Positions 1-23,100 of a stretch of DNA of 64,000 nucleotides are shown here, piece after piece. The DNA comes from Bugula neritina (taxonomy: Eukaryota; Bryozoa; Gymnolaemata; Cheilostomatida; Bugulidae), in contig OZ037765.1 of NCBI GenBank assembly GCA_964035545.1, positions 30,120,004-30,184,003 of the forward strand, in the 5' to 3' direction. Within the stretch, counting starts at the first letter, position 1. Each line of letters opens with the position of its first letter. The notes beneath the pieces were generated by a model. The model was not told where the DNA came from. It did no database searches and saw only the letters and a list, made by a program, of their open reading frames with translations. The position numbers and the translations under genes are program-made.

Positions 1-216
1 CATTTGATATTATACTTAATTTATATTGCATTTCTTATAGAAATGTTTCAACTCTTGTCTAATATTTTTTGCTGTAAAAACTCTTTTACTAATAAACTAT
101 GTCTATGAGACAATATTATTCTCTATGTAACTTTGACCTTTGACCTAGTTGGTGGTCAAAGCACATATCCCTGTGTATTGTCAGTATACCATGGACACTG
201 TGTGTATGTGCTGTAG

Positions 217-2842
217 GCTACCGCCATATCAACCTGCTCTCTAGTGCCGGCAATAAGCTGGCAGGATGTACACTCTTTGTACACATCACGGCAACTCACG
301 GAGCTGACAAGGTACGTTTTTCTATCTCCACATCTCATTGGACAATGACTATTTGATTTTAAATAAAATTTAGATTCAAAGATGCATTCTAAAGTTTAAA
401 AGTTTCTTTCATTTTTAGACATAAAAATGTGCACCATTACATGTATGTAACAACTTGGATATGCAAATAAGTATTATTTGTAGCTTCCATGTGTACTAGC
501 CATATATTGTATACTTACATGTTACTAAATGTAAAGAAAGTCACACTTATAGCTTAGTAAGTGATGACAGGTTCATAGTAAGTGTTCAGTGTAGGGAAGC
601 AATGAACATGCCATTTGAAATCACAGAGTATTGCTGCTGTAATAATTGATCAGGCGTTTTTAAAGTAAAAGTGGCCCAACACTCATTTCAGTGAAGAGTT
701 AAGTTGTTCTCATTATGGCGTGTGCTACGTCTTTTCTTAGAATCAGCTTTAGAGTTTTCAAATTCTTAATTTTAGTACAATTTGCGGAATATTAATTGGT
801 AATTGATGTTATTTATCTCATGATATTTATACATTGTAGAAACCGATGAAGCGGGGTAATAGTACACTGAATAGACTGAGAGTAGTCAAGGAAGCTATCG
901 CCATAAAACTTGTTGGTATCAAGGCTATAGATGACACTACTAAGGTAAATATAAGGCTAAACAAATAAATTAAATAGTCTTTGTTTATTACTGCTTTTTT
1001 GCACTTTAGAAACCCTGTTATAATTGCAACACAAAATATATACCTGTAGTCACAACGCCCTCTCTCTACTCGTAACTCTCACTCTTGAGTTTTTACAGCA
1101 AATAATTTTGTTTCATTACAAGAAAATATTTGAGTCATTAGAGGTTTATTAAATGCACACTATGACCATAATGGGCTAAAACTTATAATACACATGTAGT
1201 AGTTGTCTACACATGACGCGTTTGTAGTGTCTAATCAACAACCTCAGTGAACTGGCGGAGCTAAAGTTTAATGTGGAGACGGCGCTGATAAAGTTCAAAG
1301 AGGCGTGCGATGTGGGCAGCGTGGCTAACATCAAGTACTGCGTCAGGACAATTGCCAACAGAGCGTGTAATGCTAAGGGACTCACTATCAAACTAGTGAA
1401 GAGCAGTGGACTGGTTAGTATTGACAACAGATATAATGAGAATTAAGATTTATCTTCTCTGTAGTGTATGTATTGTAATATAAGTATTTCTTGCATGCTT
1501 CTAATATGGAAAAATGACTTGCTATTGGAGTTGTGCTCTAAAAATATATGTATTTATCTTGTACTCCTCTCTCTATCTTGAATTGAAGGAAAACACTCAG
1601 TGCCTTTGGTAACTTTAGGTGTAACGGTAGCCCTAGTTCTTAGTAAAACCAGGGCTACTCTTTAACCTGCCCTTACTACATGCTTAGCCTTGGTTTTTGG
1701 AAAATATTTACCACCTTACACTGTGTATAGTAATATTTACCGTCTCTTTTAGCCAACCTTTATCATCTCTGATGGAACTCCTCCAGATATCCTGAAAAAG
1801 GCTCTGCAGGCATACCTTGCGGTAATTTATTTCCTACTATATGCTAGTAACCTCTGTATAGACTGAAATAAAGTCGTTATACAATATATAACATATAATT
1901 TCTATGTTATATACTGTATTATAATTGCTCTAATAAAGAGTTACGTTACCTTAACCGGTGATAAGTGGAAAGGGTGGGCGGGCAGATGCAGTAGTATAAA
2001 GTTCCTGGTATTTCCCACGTGTGTTGTGCAGTTTAGTAGAGCTGCTCTGTTGCCCAGGTGTCACTCAATTCTGATATATTGTAGTGGTGTAAGGAGTGCA
2101 AGACTTTGATAGATAATGGAGAGCCAATACGCAAAACGGTGAGAGATTTTATATAATTATATAATTGTAGTTTGTTGTGATATGTGATGGTTAGCAGACC
2201 TTGGCGAATTTTATGCCTGGTTTCTGGTGTTGAACCAAATTTTCTTTTAATGCTAAATAATGAGAGATTTACGTGACAATTTTTAGTTGCTTTTGAATTA
2301 TTAGAATTTCTTGTTGAGATCTGATGTAATCAAAACTGAGTTTGTTTCACTAGCGAGTTTATTACAGCAGCATATCACCTATCCTATGTCCTTGCTTTAT
2401 GCTCTCGAAATCTTTTAGCTTTTGGAGATTCAGGCACTTCTTCAAACTATTCAGTCTGAAATGAATTCTTATGTAGAAGAAGCGAATCTGAGTGAGAAGA
2501 AATCACAAAAGGTGACTCAACATTATGTTTTCTCTATAGTCCTTCTAATCACTTTACCTGTCGTATGCTATATTTTAATATATTTATACATTATATACAT
2601 ATAAATCTGTGCTGATACATATATGTATATGTGCACACACACTCACGCGCACATTATTGATAGAGATTAATTCTATCAACACGTTGTAGGCGTTGGAGAA
2701 CTTCAGTTGGAATATGCGTGTGCTGAAGGAACAACTCACCTCTTTAGATCAGTACACCGAGACCTGTCACAGCTCATTTCTCAAGGTCATTGAGGCGGCA
2801 CAAGTCAATGGCGTCGAGGTTATGACTGAGACAGAATCATAG
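217..2842 (+). CDS. Unrecognised multi-exon gene, 3' portion (5' end outside window)
   Basis: Seven exons join in frame: 217-311 (entered with 1 nt from an earlier exon), 840-944, 1228-1413, 1753-1821, 2085-2138, 2419-2511 and 2690-2842 (stop TAG). All have AG acceptors and GT donors, and every intron after the first listed exon is phase 0. The visible C-terminal part is about 251 residues. It is mixed alpha/beta-looking at first (for example LAGCTLFVHITATHGADK), then helical. A CKEC pair sits in the 2085-2138 exon, too small to be a zinc site by itself. The last two exons are charged, heptad-like helix (LLEIQALLQTIQSEMNSY), which suggests a coiled-coil tail ending in an acidic stretch. I do not recognise the family and assign no function. 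The exon structure is convincing because all phases agree; the identity is open. The gene is followed by a RING gene on the same strand after about 1.1 kb. Confidence 0.7.
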
Positions 2843-3957
2843 TGTCATTCAGCAATACCACTTCCTGCTAGTATTGTCACGGTTCATTTTTGTTTGGTTA
2901 AACCAGTACTGAATGTTGATTATGTAATATAACTGTTTTGTGCAAATTTTGCCAGTATGGTGCTGATTTTATAATACATTGATGAATTTTAGGCTAGCTA
3001 TTCTATACTCATCTCTTACTACTCTATTATAATAGCAGCTATAGGTTAGAAAAAGTCTTCTATAATCGATATTTTTATTTTTTATTTTATATATATTCTA
3101 TTAATTTTATTTTATGTTGATGTGCATTTACTGTGTCGAGCATTGACACCTGAAGCTAAGAGCAATGCTTTTAGGACAATGTTGTTTTCAATTTTATTTT
3201 ATTAGTTTTTTATTTATGTTGTTAGAAAGAAGTTTTTCAATCGATTGTTTTTATCTATTTTTTCGCACTTGTAGTCTGGCTTTTTATTTATTCCTATCAC
3301 ACTCTAATGTCAAAAATGCTTTGCTGAATTTTGTACATAATTATTACACCAAATGCTTCCAACTTACATTTTTTATATTTTTCTAGTTATCAATAGTGTT
3401 GAATTCTGCTGCTACCTGGTCACCATAGATGTGTGCTATTCAATTTTGAATGAAATTCACTTTACTTTAATAGTTAAACTTGTGTATTTGTCAAGGTCAA
3501 TAGACAGTTTGTTTCTGACATAATAATTTATGGTCATTAAATGAAGTTCAAATGCTTATTTCAGTCATCAATCACACCATTCACGAGTCACGTGCAATCA
3601 CACCGTATATTCATAGATTTTATTTGCTTTACGTCATTCAAATTATTTTTCTGACAGTACCCACCATTTTCTATCAATGTCATGAATATAATATTACGTT
3701 TCTAAATTATGTAATTTATATATTATAGATGATGTACTTTTTTAATTTATGGTGGTTATTTTTATAGATATTATTTATAACTGTGTGGAATTTCTGTGTG
3801 ATAATATATTATGATTACCCAGTACTATTGTTTAGAAAATAATGAGTTAATAAGTTTCACAGCACTACTACTAACAATTCATTTTCATCTGCACAACATG
3901 CCACCTTTATCTCACTACAGAAAGTCAACAAACTAGCATATAATACATTTCATAATA
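2843..3957. other. Intergenic spacer between the unknown gene and the RING gene
   Basis: About 1.1 kb of AT-rich DNA with no convincing exon. It should hold the 3' UTR of the upstream gene and the promoter of the RING gene. The only motif that stands out is a CACGTG E-box at 3589-3594. Confidence 0.6.
3587..3594 (+). promoter_or_regulatory. E-box GTCACGTG, candidate promoter element
   Basis: GTCACGTG matches the core bound by USF/MiT-type bHLH-zip factors. It lies about 360 bp upstream of the RING-protein ATG in otherwise AT-rich sequence. A single short motif can occur by chance, so the role is inferred. Confidence 0.25.
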
Positions 3958-6011
3958 ATGCCGGCCCATGCTACTGGTCTTCTCAGATCAGTTGCTTGTC
4001 CGATCTGTTTTAAGATGCTTAAGGACCCAACTATACTAGACTGCGGACATACATTCTGCTGCTCGTAAGTTGTGTAGCAACAGTGCAAGACTCCAAGTCT
4101 AATGAAGCTGTAACAGGCAAGCCAACGTGCATAAGACTAAGTGTTAGAGATTGTTGCAGGATAATGAAAATAGTTGTTATTGAATAATTAATTGGTTGGC
4201 ATAAAGCTTGAAAGTTGCTAAGCAAATAATGGAACAAATGCTCCAAAAGTTGGCAGCGTGTTTAGTCGAGATGCTGCTACCTTCCATTAAGATACTGTAA
4301 TATTTATTTAACATCTTCATGAAAATACATCAAGTGCAATAAATGGTACAGTAAGTTGTTATAAACATGTGTGTATAAACAATATCGTACCTCCACAGTT
4401 TTTTGAAATACTGACTATATAACTATATGGTTGAGTGTATATAGAATGCCGGTGCCAAAATGTAGTGAGAACACAAAAGATAGTATAAATATTAAAACTT
4501 GTTTAACTTATCATATAAATATAATATAATCATCCGAAAATGATCAGTTCCAATTTTTTGCTTTATACTTGATTTAATACAGATGGTGTTGAATGCTTTA
4601 TATCTTATCTGTTAGGTGTTTGTTCATCTGCTACTTAAAACACAATTCTGTTTGTAAATATAACTGAAGTTATGAACTCTTGACAAAAATAAGAATAATA
4701 ACTACAATGTTTTAGTTGCCTTAAACAGCTACAAGAATCGAGTTGCACAGTGTTTATCTTTTGTCCTGTTTGCCGGAAAATAAATTATGACTCGCTTTTT
4801 AAAAGAAAAAACTATTGCGCTGCTCAAGTTGTTGAAGTGATAAAAAGCAGCCAAGCCAAGTCCGTCTCTCCACCTTTGATATTGAAACCAGTAACCAGCT
4901 CCACCAGCCGGTTGAATCACAGGTACCGTACCACCTCTTTTATGTAGTTATAATAAATATAATAGGTAGAGTCATGTTCTATTATATATATACCTATGTT
5001 GTACTGCTATAGTCATGTTTATAGTTAAACTGCTTTTCTGGTTTCACCTATAAATGTATGCATATGCAAACCTACGAACTCAAACAAGATTCCCATGCAT
5101 ACACTATGCACATCTTTTGTATATATGATTGTATTTCATTTAGCTGTAAGTCAAAGCAAATCATTTTAGATGTTGCTTTGGCTCTAGGCACGGGTAGATC
5201 TCTATCATAGGGTTTTGTGGATTAAGGTATTAGTAGTACTCACACAAGCTAATTCACATTATTTATTTAATTTACTACTTTCGTTTTTTATCAGTATGTA
5301 CAATATTTTATTGGTGAATGCTAATAACAAACAGTTGAATAACAGTCAGTTTTACTTACTAAAAGCCATCTATAAACTTAAAAAAACACAATCAATATAA
5401 TTAACAATATTTAAATAATAGAAAATTACTTTTTTCAAAATATCATATTATTTTTTAATAAAAGTGTTAATTAAAGCTATATTAATAATGCTAAGTATTC
5501 GAACTCACTATGCTCTCAGATTGAGCAATACACTGTAACTATAGAGTTGGCAGCAGCCATTTACATATAGTTGCTGGCAGTTAATCTTTCATTTAAAGGT
5601 ATACATACACATCAGAACAAGAAGTAACAACAATTAGCATATATTACCCACATAGTTTTAATAACCTTCTTTAGTACACTCAAGTTCTAATGTAGGTACA
5701 CCAATAAAGATGGTGGAGACCAGGAGATAAGATCACCACTTCAGTCTTATTCAACTATTGAAGATGACAACAAAGAGAACACAACTACAAGTGATTACAT
5801 TCCAAACAATATACAGCAAGAAAAGACAGAACTAACCAATGACGAGCAGACGACCAAAGATGAAAGTCCAGGATTTGATGAAATCAATGAGACAGCTAGT
5901 GATGAGTTATCACCAACTGGCAGCATGCCATGGTGGCTGTACCCAGCAATGACAATATTAAGAGACTCGCTACTGGACGAGTGGTTGAAACTAGGAACAC
6001 TGCAGAACTAA
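3958..6011 (+). CDS. Small RING-finger (C3HC4) protein, putative E3 ubiquitin ligase
   Basis: Three exons, 3958-4064, 4716-4922 and 5696-6011, join in frame to give 209 aa. The RING lies at the extreme N-terminus and is split by intron 1. Its metal ligands are Cys14, Cys17, Cys29, His31, Cys34, Cys37, Cys52 and Cys55, that is CPIC..CGHTFCCSC..CPVC. This is the arrangement of RING E3 ligases, which bring a charged E2 to a substrate. Pro53 follows Cys52, as is common on the E2-binding face. The remainder is Ser/Thr/Asp/Glu-rich and looks disordered, then ends in a hydrophobic, possibly helical segment (WWLYPAMTILRDSLLDEWLK). I see no B-box, coiled coil or TRIM-type domain. AATAAA at 6089-6094 is a good poly(A) signal 78 bp after the stop. 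Substrate and subfamily are unknown. The start is the first ATG ahead of the RING. Confidence 0.82.
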
Positions 6012-6707
6012 ACAGCGTGTTACATATTAGTTACTTTAGGCGGAGACACTGGTCTTGCATGCATAAATACTTGCTTTATTATTATATTAATAAACAACAA
6101 ATATTTCTAAAATATATAATACTATAGTATTAACTAAAAGTACTTTTTAAGTTGAAAATTGGCGAAAACATCTTCTGCTCACATGAATTATGATGCATAT
6201 ATAAAACACTGAACATAAATGCATTGGGACTTTTCAAGCTTTTACAATATTTGGTAAAAATGAGTTGCACAATAAAAATCATGATATTTATTATCTTAAC
6301 AACACTTGGTGGCACAAAATGGTGATAATATCAAAAAATTAATATTGCATAAAACATGGCAAAAAGGGTATGAATTTAAGACATGTGCAAGACTATTGCG
6401 ACAATAGTAATCTCAATATACTGTATCTACTCAAACTACAAAAACAAATTAAATACTAAGTTACTAATAGTGGCACCTTGTTGATATTGACTGAGCTGGA
6501 TATTAAAACTTCTACAATACTAAGTAAAACAATATTTTAATAAATAGCACAACCTCAAGATGTATAAATAATTCTGTAATATATTGCCAACAAGTGGTTC
6601 AATGAGACTCAATTCAATACTGTAAACCCACATGAGATTACATGATAATTCAGATTCTAAGAAGTAGAGTTTAAGTTTTTATAAAATAGAATGTAACCAA
6701 TTAGCAT
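6012..6707. other. Convergent 3' spacer, RING gene / PHTF
   Basis: About 700 bp shared by the 3' UTRs of two converging genes. It holds AATAAA on + at 6089 for the RING gene and a minus-strand AATAAA (TTTATT at 6287-6292) that could serve PHTF, 416 bp beyond its stop. No further coding sequence is seen. Confidence 0.5.
6089..6094 (+). terminator. Poly(A) signal AATAAA of the RING gene
   Basis: Canonical AATAAA 78 bp past the stop codon of the RING gene. This gene converges with PHTF, whose stop is at 6708 on the other strand. Confidence 0.55.
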
Positions 6708-16524
<9,817 letters not shown>

Positions 16525-17589
16525 TTTGAGCTTCTAAAAATAAACCATCTGGTCATTATAAACAATGTTAAAGGAACAACATTTAGAGCAATTAACAGAA
16601 TATTTCCTTTACAAGAATATGAACCTAAAACTACTACTGGAATACAATTTAAAATAATACAAATAACATATTCAATGATGGCAGAATTTTCCCTATATTT
16701 AATAGCCAACTACCAACAGCTACATTGTTTTTCTGAAAAGCAATTCATAAACTTCAATTGATAATATCAATTCTTACAAAAGTTGACTTAAATTCAATAA
16801 CTTACAAACCATGGACATAATTATTTGCACAGTTCAAGTTGTTTTTCTTTTTTATTAGGTGCAGGTTTTCTTGAAAAATCTTTTATACTTGGCTGCATTT
16901 ATTACATCTTTTAATTCCTTTGTTCAAATATTCAATATAATATGTTTAAAAAATCAACAACTGTCATCTAATGACTTATGGCTTATTTTTATACCAACGA
17001 CTTATCTACCAATTGATACTATAACCTATGCAGCTATCTATTTTAATGCTTTGTAAGTTGAATCATTGTTCATCAATATTTTAGACCGGGGTTGAGAACT
17101 AGCAGGTTAAAGTATGTACAGTAAAGGCTAAAATTATATTATAAAAATGACTAGGGTATATAATATTGTGAACTATAAAAAAACCTGCCAGAGTTTTTAT
17201 CAAGTAAGTTTTAGCATATAACAAGCAGCCTTATAACGCAATCCAGCAAATCTTGTTGAATGCTTACACTGTAAAAATAAATAACTTTTCATATGATATA
17301 ATTATAAGAATCACTTATGAAATTAGTGTTAGGAAATTATTACATAGCTTTAACTTGCAACTTTATGGCAAAAAATCATTAATATTTCTATGACAAATTA
17401 TAGCCATGATAATGATATATTACACAATGGCAATATGCCATTATCATTTATGTTGGTAAAGGAAATGCAATTGAATTTTCTGTTTAAATCAATGAAAAAC
17501 TCTTTGTTAAAATTTTTACTTATAATTAGCATCATCATCATGGTTCATAATATGATAATAATAATCAAGTTGTATGCAAAGATTCGAGA

Positions 17590-19880
17590 TACATTTTAAT
17601 ATCAATTTGTGTACTGTTGGTTATATTTAATATTTACTATAGCTCTATAACTATTAGTACTAGTATTAATATACTATTATTAGTATTAGTATAAACTATA
17701 GTTATAAGTAATTACTAGCTATAAAGTTACTAGTCACTAGTTCAGTTCCTTATTAAGATTTAAGTTATAGCAATATTATTACAAGCCACTAATAGTAATA
17801 CACTAATAGTGATACTCATTAGTGATACTGACATACTGTAGAGTGGTAGTGCCAGTGGTAGTCGTAGTCGGTAGTGGTAGGCACTATTAGTAGTAGTACT
17901 GCTACTACTAGGTATAAATGTTTATAGTGATAAACTTTAAACATAATCACTTTATCATAATGATAATCACAATGATGATGAATATAAATACAATCACAAT
18001 AACCATCGGGTTATTCATATTAAACTTAAAGTGATAATGATAATATTAATCATAATTACAACAATTAAATTCAATATTAATAAAAATTGTTATAACAATA
18101 GCATTCATATTCATTAAATATCATTATGATTATGATATTGTTTCAATAAGTGAATAAGTCAATAACGAACTCAAAGACTACTATTAAATTTAACTAATAA
18201 ATTTAACATTAATGATTTAATTTTATGACAATGACTAAATGAGTAAAAGCAAAACTAAAACTAAAAAGTTAATAAAATCACTAAGTCTAACTTTAAGTTT
18301 AACTGAAATTCAAATTGTACTACAAATAATTGTAACCAATTTTATTTTATGCCTTGGTCGCTTTTGGCCAATCGATAATTCTCTTTGAGGTCAAAGGGCT
18401 ATACTTAGAATACACCACGCTGATCGAGATCTGCCTAGCAACATTTTAACAATAATGATCATTACTCAATGGTAAGATCTAAAGAGCTATCCTTATTTAT
18501 TACACAAATCGTAAACGATGTCTTGTGACGTCTCAGTTCCTAGCCAATCAAAGTGTATCATTGAAAGATGTACTAGCTGAAACGACAACTTTTATTAGCG
18601 CAATAATAAAGGAGTTGCCTTCTTTTTATAAAGAAGTTCGACGACAGCCACTCAAATTTTTATTTATGATATAACAGCTATTCAACATTTATTCTTTATT
18701 ATCCTCACAGCCTCACATCCGCTGTAAAATATTAGTTATGGTCAATTATTATGGACACAATGACAATGGCAATTAATTTAAAAAAAGAGCAATCATTACT
18801 GACTACAATCACTCCTTTAATACTATTCAATTTTAAAATTGAAATTGAGTTTATATCAGTTTGTATTACGATGAGTATGACAATGTAAAGCTCATTTTTA
18901 TTTAAAATTAAATATGATCATGATGATAATATTTATATTAATTAATTATCATTTTGATTTTAATTTATATTTTATATCAATAATAATATTTTAATAATAC
19001 AAGTAATAGTTATATTATTACTATAGTATAAAACTAAGTTTAAGTTTAACTAATGCTAATACTAATAGTGAGTAATACTAATACTAATGATAATACAAAA
19101 ACAACATAAGAGGCACTCAATAATTTTGCGCCAGCAGGTTTTAGCAGAGTGTTCTAATTTTTACGAAGTGAGTTAATACTTATACTTATAGTTATACTAT
19201 ACGGATGCCTAGCCCTTGACCATGGTTATGGTATTCATGTTGATAATGGCGATCATAATGATAATGCCAATGTGAATGGTATAAATAGTAATACTACAAG
19301 TACTATTACTTATTAGTTATTACTTATTAGTATAAGTATAACACTAACAGTTTAACATCAAAATTACTTATGCTTATAGTATTGGTTATTAGTCTTGGTA
19401 CAAGCATTATATTTAGATTTAGTATAACTATAAGTATAAGTATAACCACTACCCGAACAGGACAAAGCGGAGATAGGTGATAATAGAAAAAATAACTATA
19501 AGTATAACATTAACTTATAACTATTAGTATAACATTAACTAATATTATTAGTAATAATATTACTAGTAGTAATAGTAGATTACTAATATTAGTAGTAGAA
19601 CTAAATATAATACTTATACCAATACAGTAATGAGTAATAGTTGAGTAATACTAATGGTAATAGTTTTAGTATTAATAATAGTAATAGTAATACTATTGCA
19701 TTTACTTTTATTAGTTTTACTCTTGCTATTAGTATTGCTATTACTATTAGACACTATTTACAGTGATACTGATAAAAGATGCTGATAAGTTATAGGCATT
19801 TTAAATTTTATGAGTAATATGACTCTAAGAATAAATATTTAAAACTAATGCGTGATGATTCATTAGTCATTAGTATTGGT
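17590..19880. repeat. Degenerate TAGTAATAC / ATTAGTACT low-complexity arrays
   Basis: Long stretches (notably 17630-17920 and 19000-19760) are built from TAG, TAA, TAC, ATT and AGT steps with no fixed period, as expected of old, mutated trinucleotide microsatellites. They are interrupted near 18350-18660 by normal sequence. Confidence 0.75.
18366..18548. promoter_or_regulatory. Candidate bidirectional promoter island (two CCAAT boxes, CRE-like site)
   Basis: CCAAT occurs at 18368-18372 (in GGCCAATCGAT) and at 18544-18548 (in TAGCCAATCAAAG). TGACGTC, a near-full CRE, is at 18526-18532. These motifs fall within about 180 bp in the one non-repetitive island between PHTF and PDCD7. PDCD7 probably has a 5' UTR intron (TTGTAG just before its ATG at 20118), so a promoter 1.5 kb upstream of the ATG is plausible. 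Which gene it drives is inferred. Confidence 0.35.
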
Positions 19881-20117
19881 ATTAAATATAAAAACTTCAA
19901 AATAAAATAACTTTTTTCATTTATAATATTAGTATTATAATAATAAATTTAAATTAGAAAGTTAAAATTAAATTTTATGATTACATAATGAAATTAAATG
20001 TAATTTAAACTTCCGTGAGATAGTAAATTTGATTTGAAGACATGATAAACCAAATTATATCTTGAACTTAAATTTTCTTGTATGAAGTTGTTTCATATGA
20101 ATGTTTGATATTGTAGA

Positions 20118-23100
20118 ATGTCTGGATATCAGGATGCTGATGCATTGTGGTCATGTCCACCTCCTAACTTTTATAATAGAGGTGTGCCTTGGCCGCGCCA
20201 CCCTCCTACATCTCAAAATCGTGATTGCTACTTTATTCACACTTCTCATTGCCCACCACCTCAGGCTCCAGCTAGATATCCTTCTCATCAGACGTTAAAT
20301 GTTACTCATAGTACTGGTAATAGCAGTGTAGATCCAAGTTTACAGCCTCACATGACTCACAACGCTGGACAGTTTACAGTCGATGAAAGAACTGCTCCCT
20401 GCTGGGCATCTGCCAACCTTCCGGATATTAGCATTCCTCCACCTCTGTTAAATAATATTAATCCACTTTCTCAAAACATGGCTAAGTCTTGTTCAGGGCC
20501 ATTACCACCTGGAGCACAGGTAGCTACTTTCTACAGTAACCTAATTGTAGTAACACGTGTGTACTTTATTATGTCATCACTTATTGGGTATTTTATTGTT
20601 TCAGCACTTATTGTGTACTTTATTATGTCAGCGCTTATAATTTAGTTTCTACTCGTAGTGAAATAGATTTGCAAAATTTAAAAATTATCTTTGCATATTA
20701 TAGACTCTTTCTGCTATTACTTCAACACAATCCTGTATTCAACATGAAAAGCTAAAGGTGTGGCTGGCTAAGAATGGCTTCACTGCCCAACACAACCATC
20801 AGAGTCAACTTGAGTTGGACTCGGATAAGTTTACAGTATGTAAAACTTGACACTGCAATATTTAGTGTTCTGTTTTAAAAGCTCTTTAATAAGCTGTTAT
20901 CTTTTTCTTTGAATGCACTGACTGTATTTTCATGTCAAGGTTGTTTCTCATTCTTACACTCAAATCTAGTAACCTATTTATTTACTATCATTTTTACTTT
21001 ATCCGGTACATTCTTGACAACGTAGTTGTAGTCTTAATTAAATGTATACAAAGTCCACAACTGAATGTTCGTAGCAGTGTTCCCATTTGACGTATTTTTA
21101 CAATTTGCTTGGCAAAAATTTGGGCAAAAGTAAAGCAGAATTGTTCAGAAAAGATATTATGTGAATCGGGTTTATTCTGTAACATTTTAGATCTCGGTAT
21201 CTGTATTCATTGTGCACAAATTTCCATTCTTTGTTGAACAAGAAAAACCTTACTCTATAATCAAATCGCTGGGTGCATCAAGAAGTTTAATTTATGAAGT
21301 ATATAGTTTCTTGTTACATTTCATATAAATCATGGTTTTAGTTGCTGGATATAAAAATAATGCTACACAAAGTGAACATCTTGAGGTTGCAACTAAGAGA
21401 CTTGTCATCAAATCAAGTCACAAAGAATGAAAATCTCCTTAACCAAAAGACTCTCATTGAGGTGACTGAGTTGGCAACTGTGTGTAGAGGAGATGTTGAT
21501 ATCAAATGAAATAAATTTTTTCAATTGGATACTTAATTTAACTTTTGCTTCCTGCTTATAGATGCGTGTTTAATAAGTTTGACCAGCTGTTTAACCAACT
21601 TTCTCTTGCAAGCCATTGCTATTTCTCTAACTTCTTTAAATTATATGACCTGTAATATTATACATAAATTTTATGAGCTGTAATATTATATATAAATACC
21701 GCCACCCGCGCAGGACCACGGCGGTGAAAGGTGACCAATATTATATATAATTTATATGACCCGTAATATTATATATAAATTTTATGAGCTGTAATATTAT
21801 ATAAAAATTATATGAGCTGTAATATTATATATAAATTATATGACCTGTAATATTATATATAAATTATATGACCTGTAATATTATATATAAATTATATGAC
21901 CTGTAATATTATATATAAATTATATGACCTGTAATGTATTATTCAGGATGAAATGAACAAGCTACTGCTAATACTCGAAGCTGAAAGCACCAAAGATATA
22001 GTCAGAAAGAAAGTAGTCAGAGCTCTTGCTAGAAAGGTAGGATCTTCATACCTACTAAGCTTACAGCAGCTGATCATTTGATTTAGTTGTGTGTTTTGTT
22101 TCTATCTGTTATATTTAGTCTCTACTTTTTCTATTCTATCAGGAAAGACGACGAAAGTGGAAACAAAAGCTATGGGAAGAAACTCAAGCTAAGTCTGTGA
22201 GAATAGCTGAGAGCCACGAGAGGATGGACAAATGGCTGGAGGATATACAAGAGAAAAAGCGGGTTAGCGATGATGTCATAGCAAAATTGTTTTACACGAA
22301 TACTTGAAGCATTTTGAAGTGATTAATTTTACTTTTACTGTGCCTCTTAGCATAGTTTGTAGAAAATTTAGTTAGCTCTTTTATCTAAAAGGGTTAGAAA
22401 TTTAGCAAATTTATAAGAGGATATTTATTAACCATGTTCTTGAGTTAATATAATGGAGTCATAATTTTTCAATTAAACAATGAAATGTTGGTTCACATCA
22501 TATTTGAACTAAACACTTGATGGTTTTTTTCTGTTGAAATAGTTTGGACAACTTTAGTGTTGAAAAGTATCTGTTTTGTTCCATAGTTGAAACTTTGAAA
22601 TTTCCGAAGATTAAAAATGGCAATTCACTTAGTAATATTTTTAAGATTTGCATTTCGCAACAGTTGTAAAATTTTTAAATTTAAATTTTTAAAAAACATT
22701 GTGGGAGATATTTTATTATTTTGCTCTAACTTCTGTAGAAATGAAAAATTAAGCGACTACAACTGATCGTGGAATTTCAAGTAACATTTAGGCTGAGATT
22801 TAGATTAATGGCAATAACTTATTAAGTAATAAAAGTAATCACTGAGTAGAATGCAAAATGGGACGAAAGTTGCAGCTTCAGCATAACTATTTGATATCAT
22901 ATTCCTAATTGGTTCTCTCACCTAATCAGTTATGAGCAAAGTCTAAAATCTAAATGATGCATTTAATACAAGCTTATTGCTCTACTTCATTGAAAGTTAC
23001 GAGGTCTGGACTTTTGGTTAGATTTGTTTTCTCATACCAATGTGTAGATGGAGCAGATGTTGAAGGCTGCTGACCAGTCCATGTCGGGAGTGAGACAGAA

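Larger units (their letters stand above)
16525..20117. other. Divergent spacer between PHTF and PDCD7
   Basis: 3.6 kb head-to-head intergenic region. The part next to PHTF (16525-17580) is plain AT-rich DNA. The region 17590-19880 is mostly degenerate trinucleotide-like sequence (see separate entry). The island 18350-18660 is the only stretch of ordinary complexity and carries CCAAT and CRE-like motifs. No supported coding exon is seen. Confidence 0.6.

Noticed and set aside
3958-6011. TRIM-family identity for the RING protein
   Set aside because: No B-box cysteines/histidines or long coiled coil follow the RING; the rest is short and disordered-looking.
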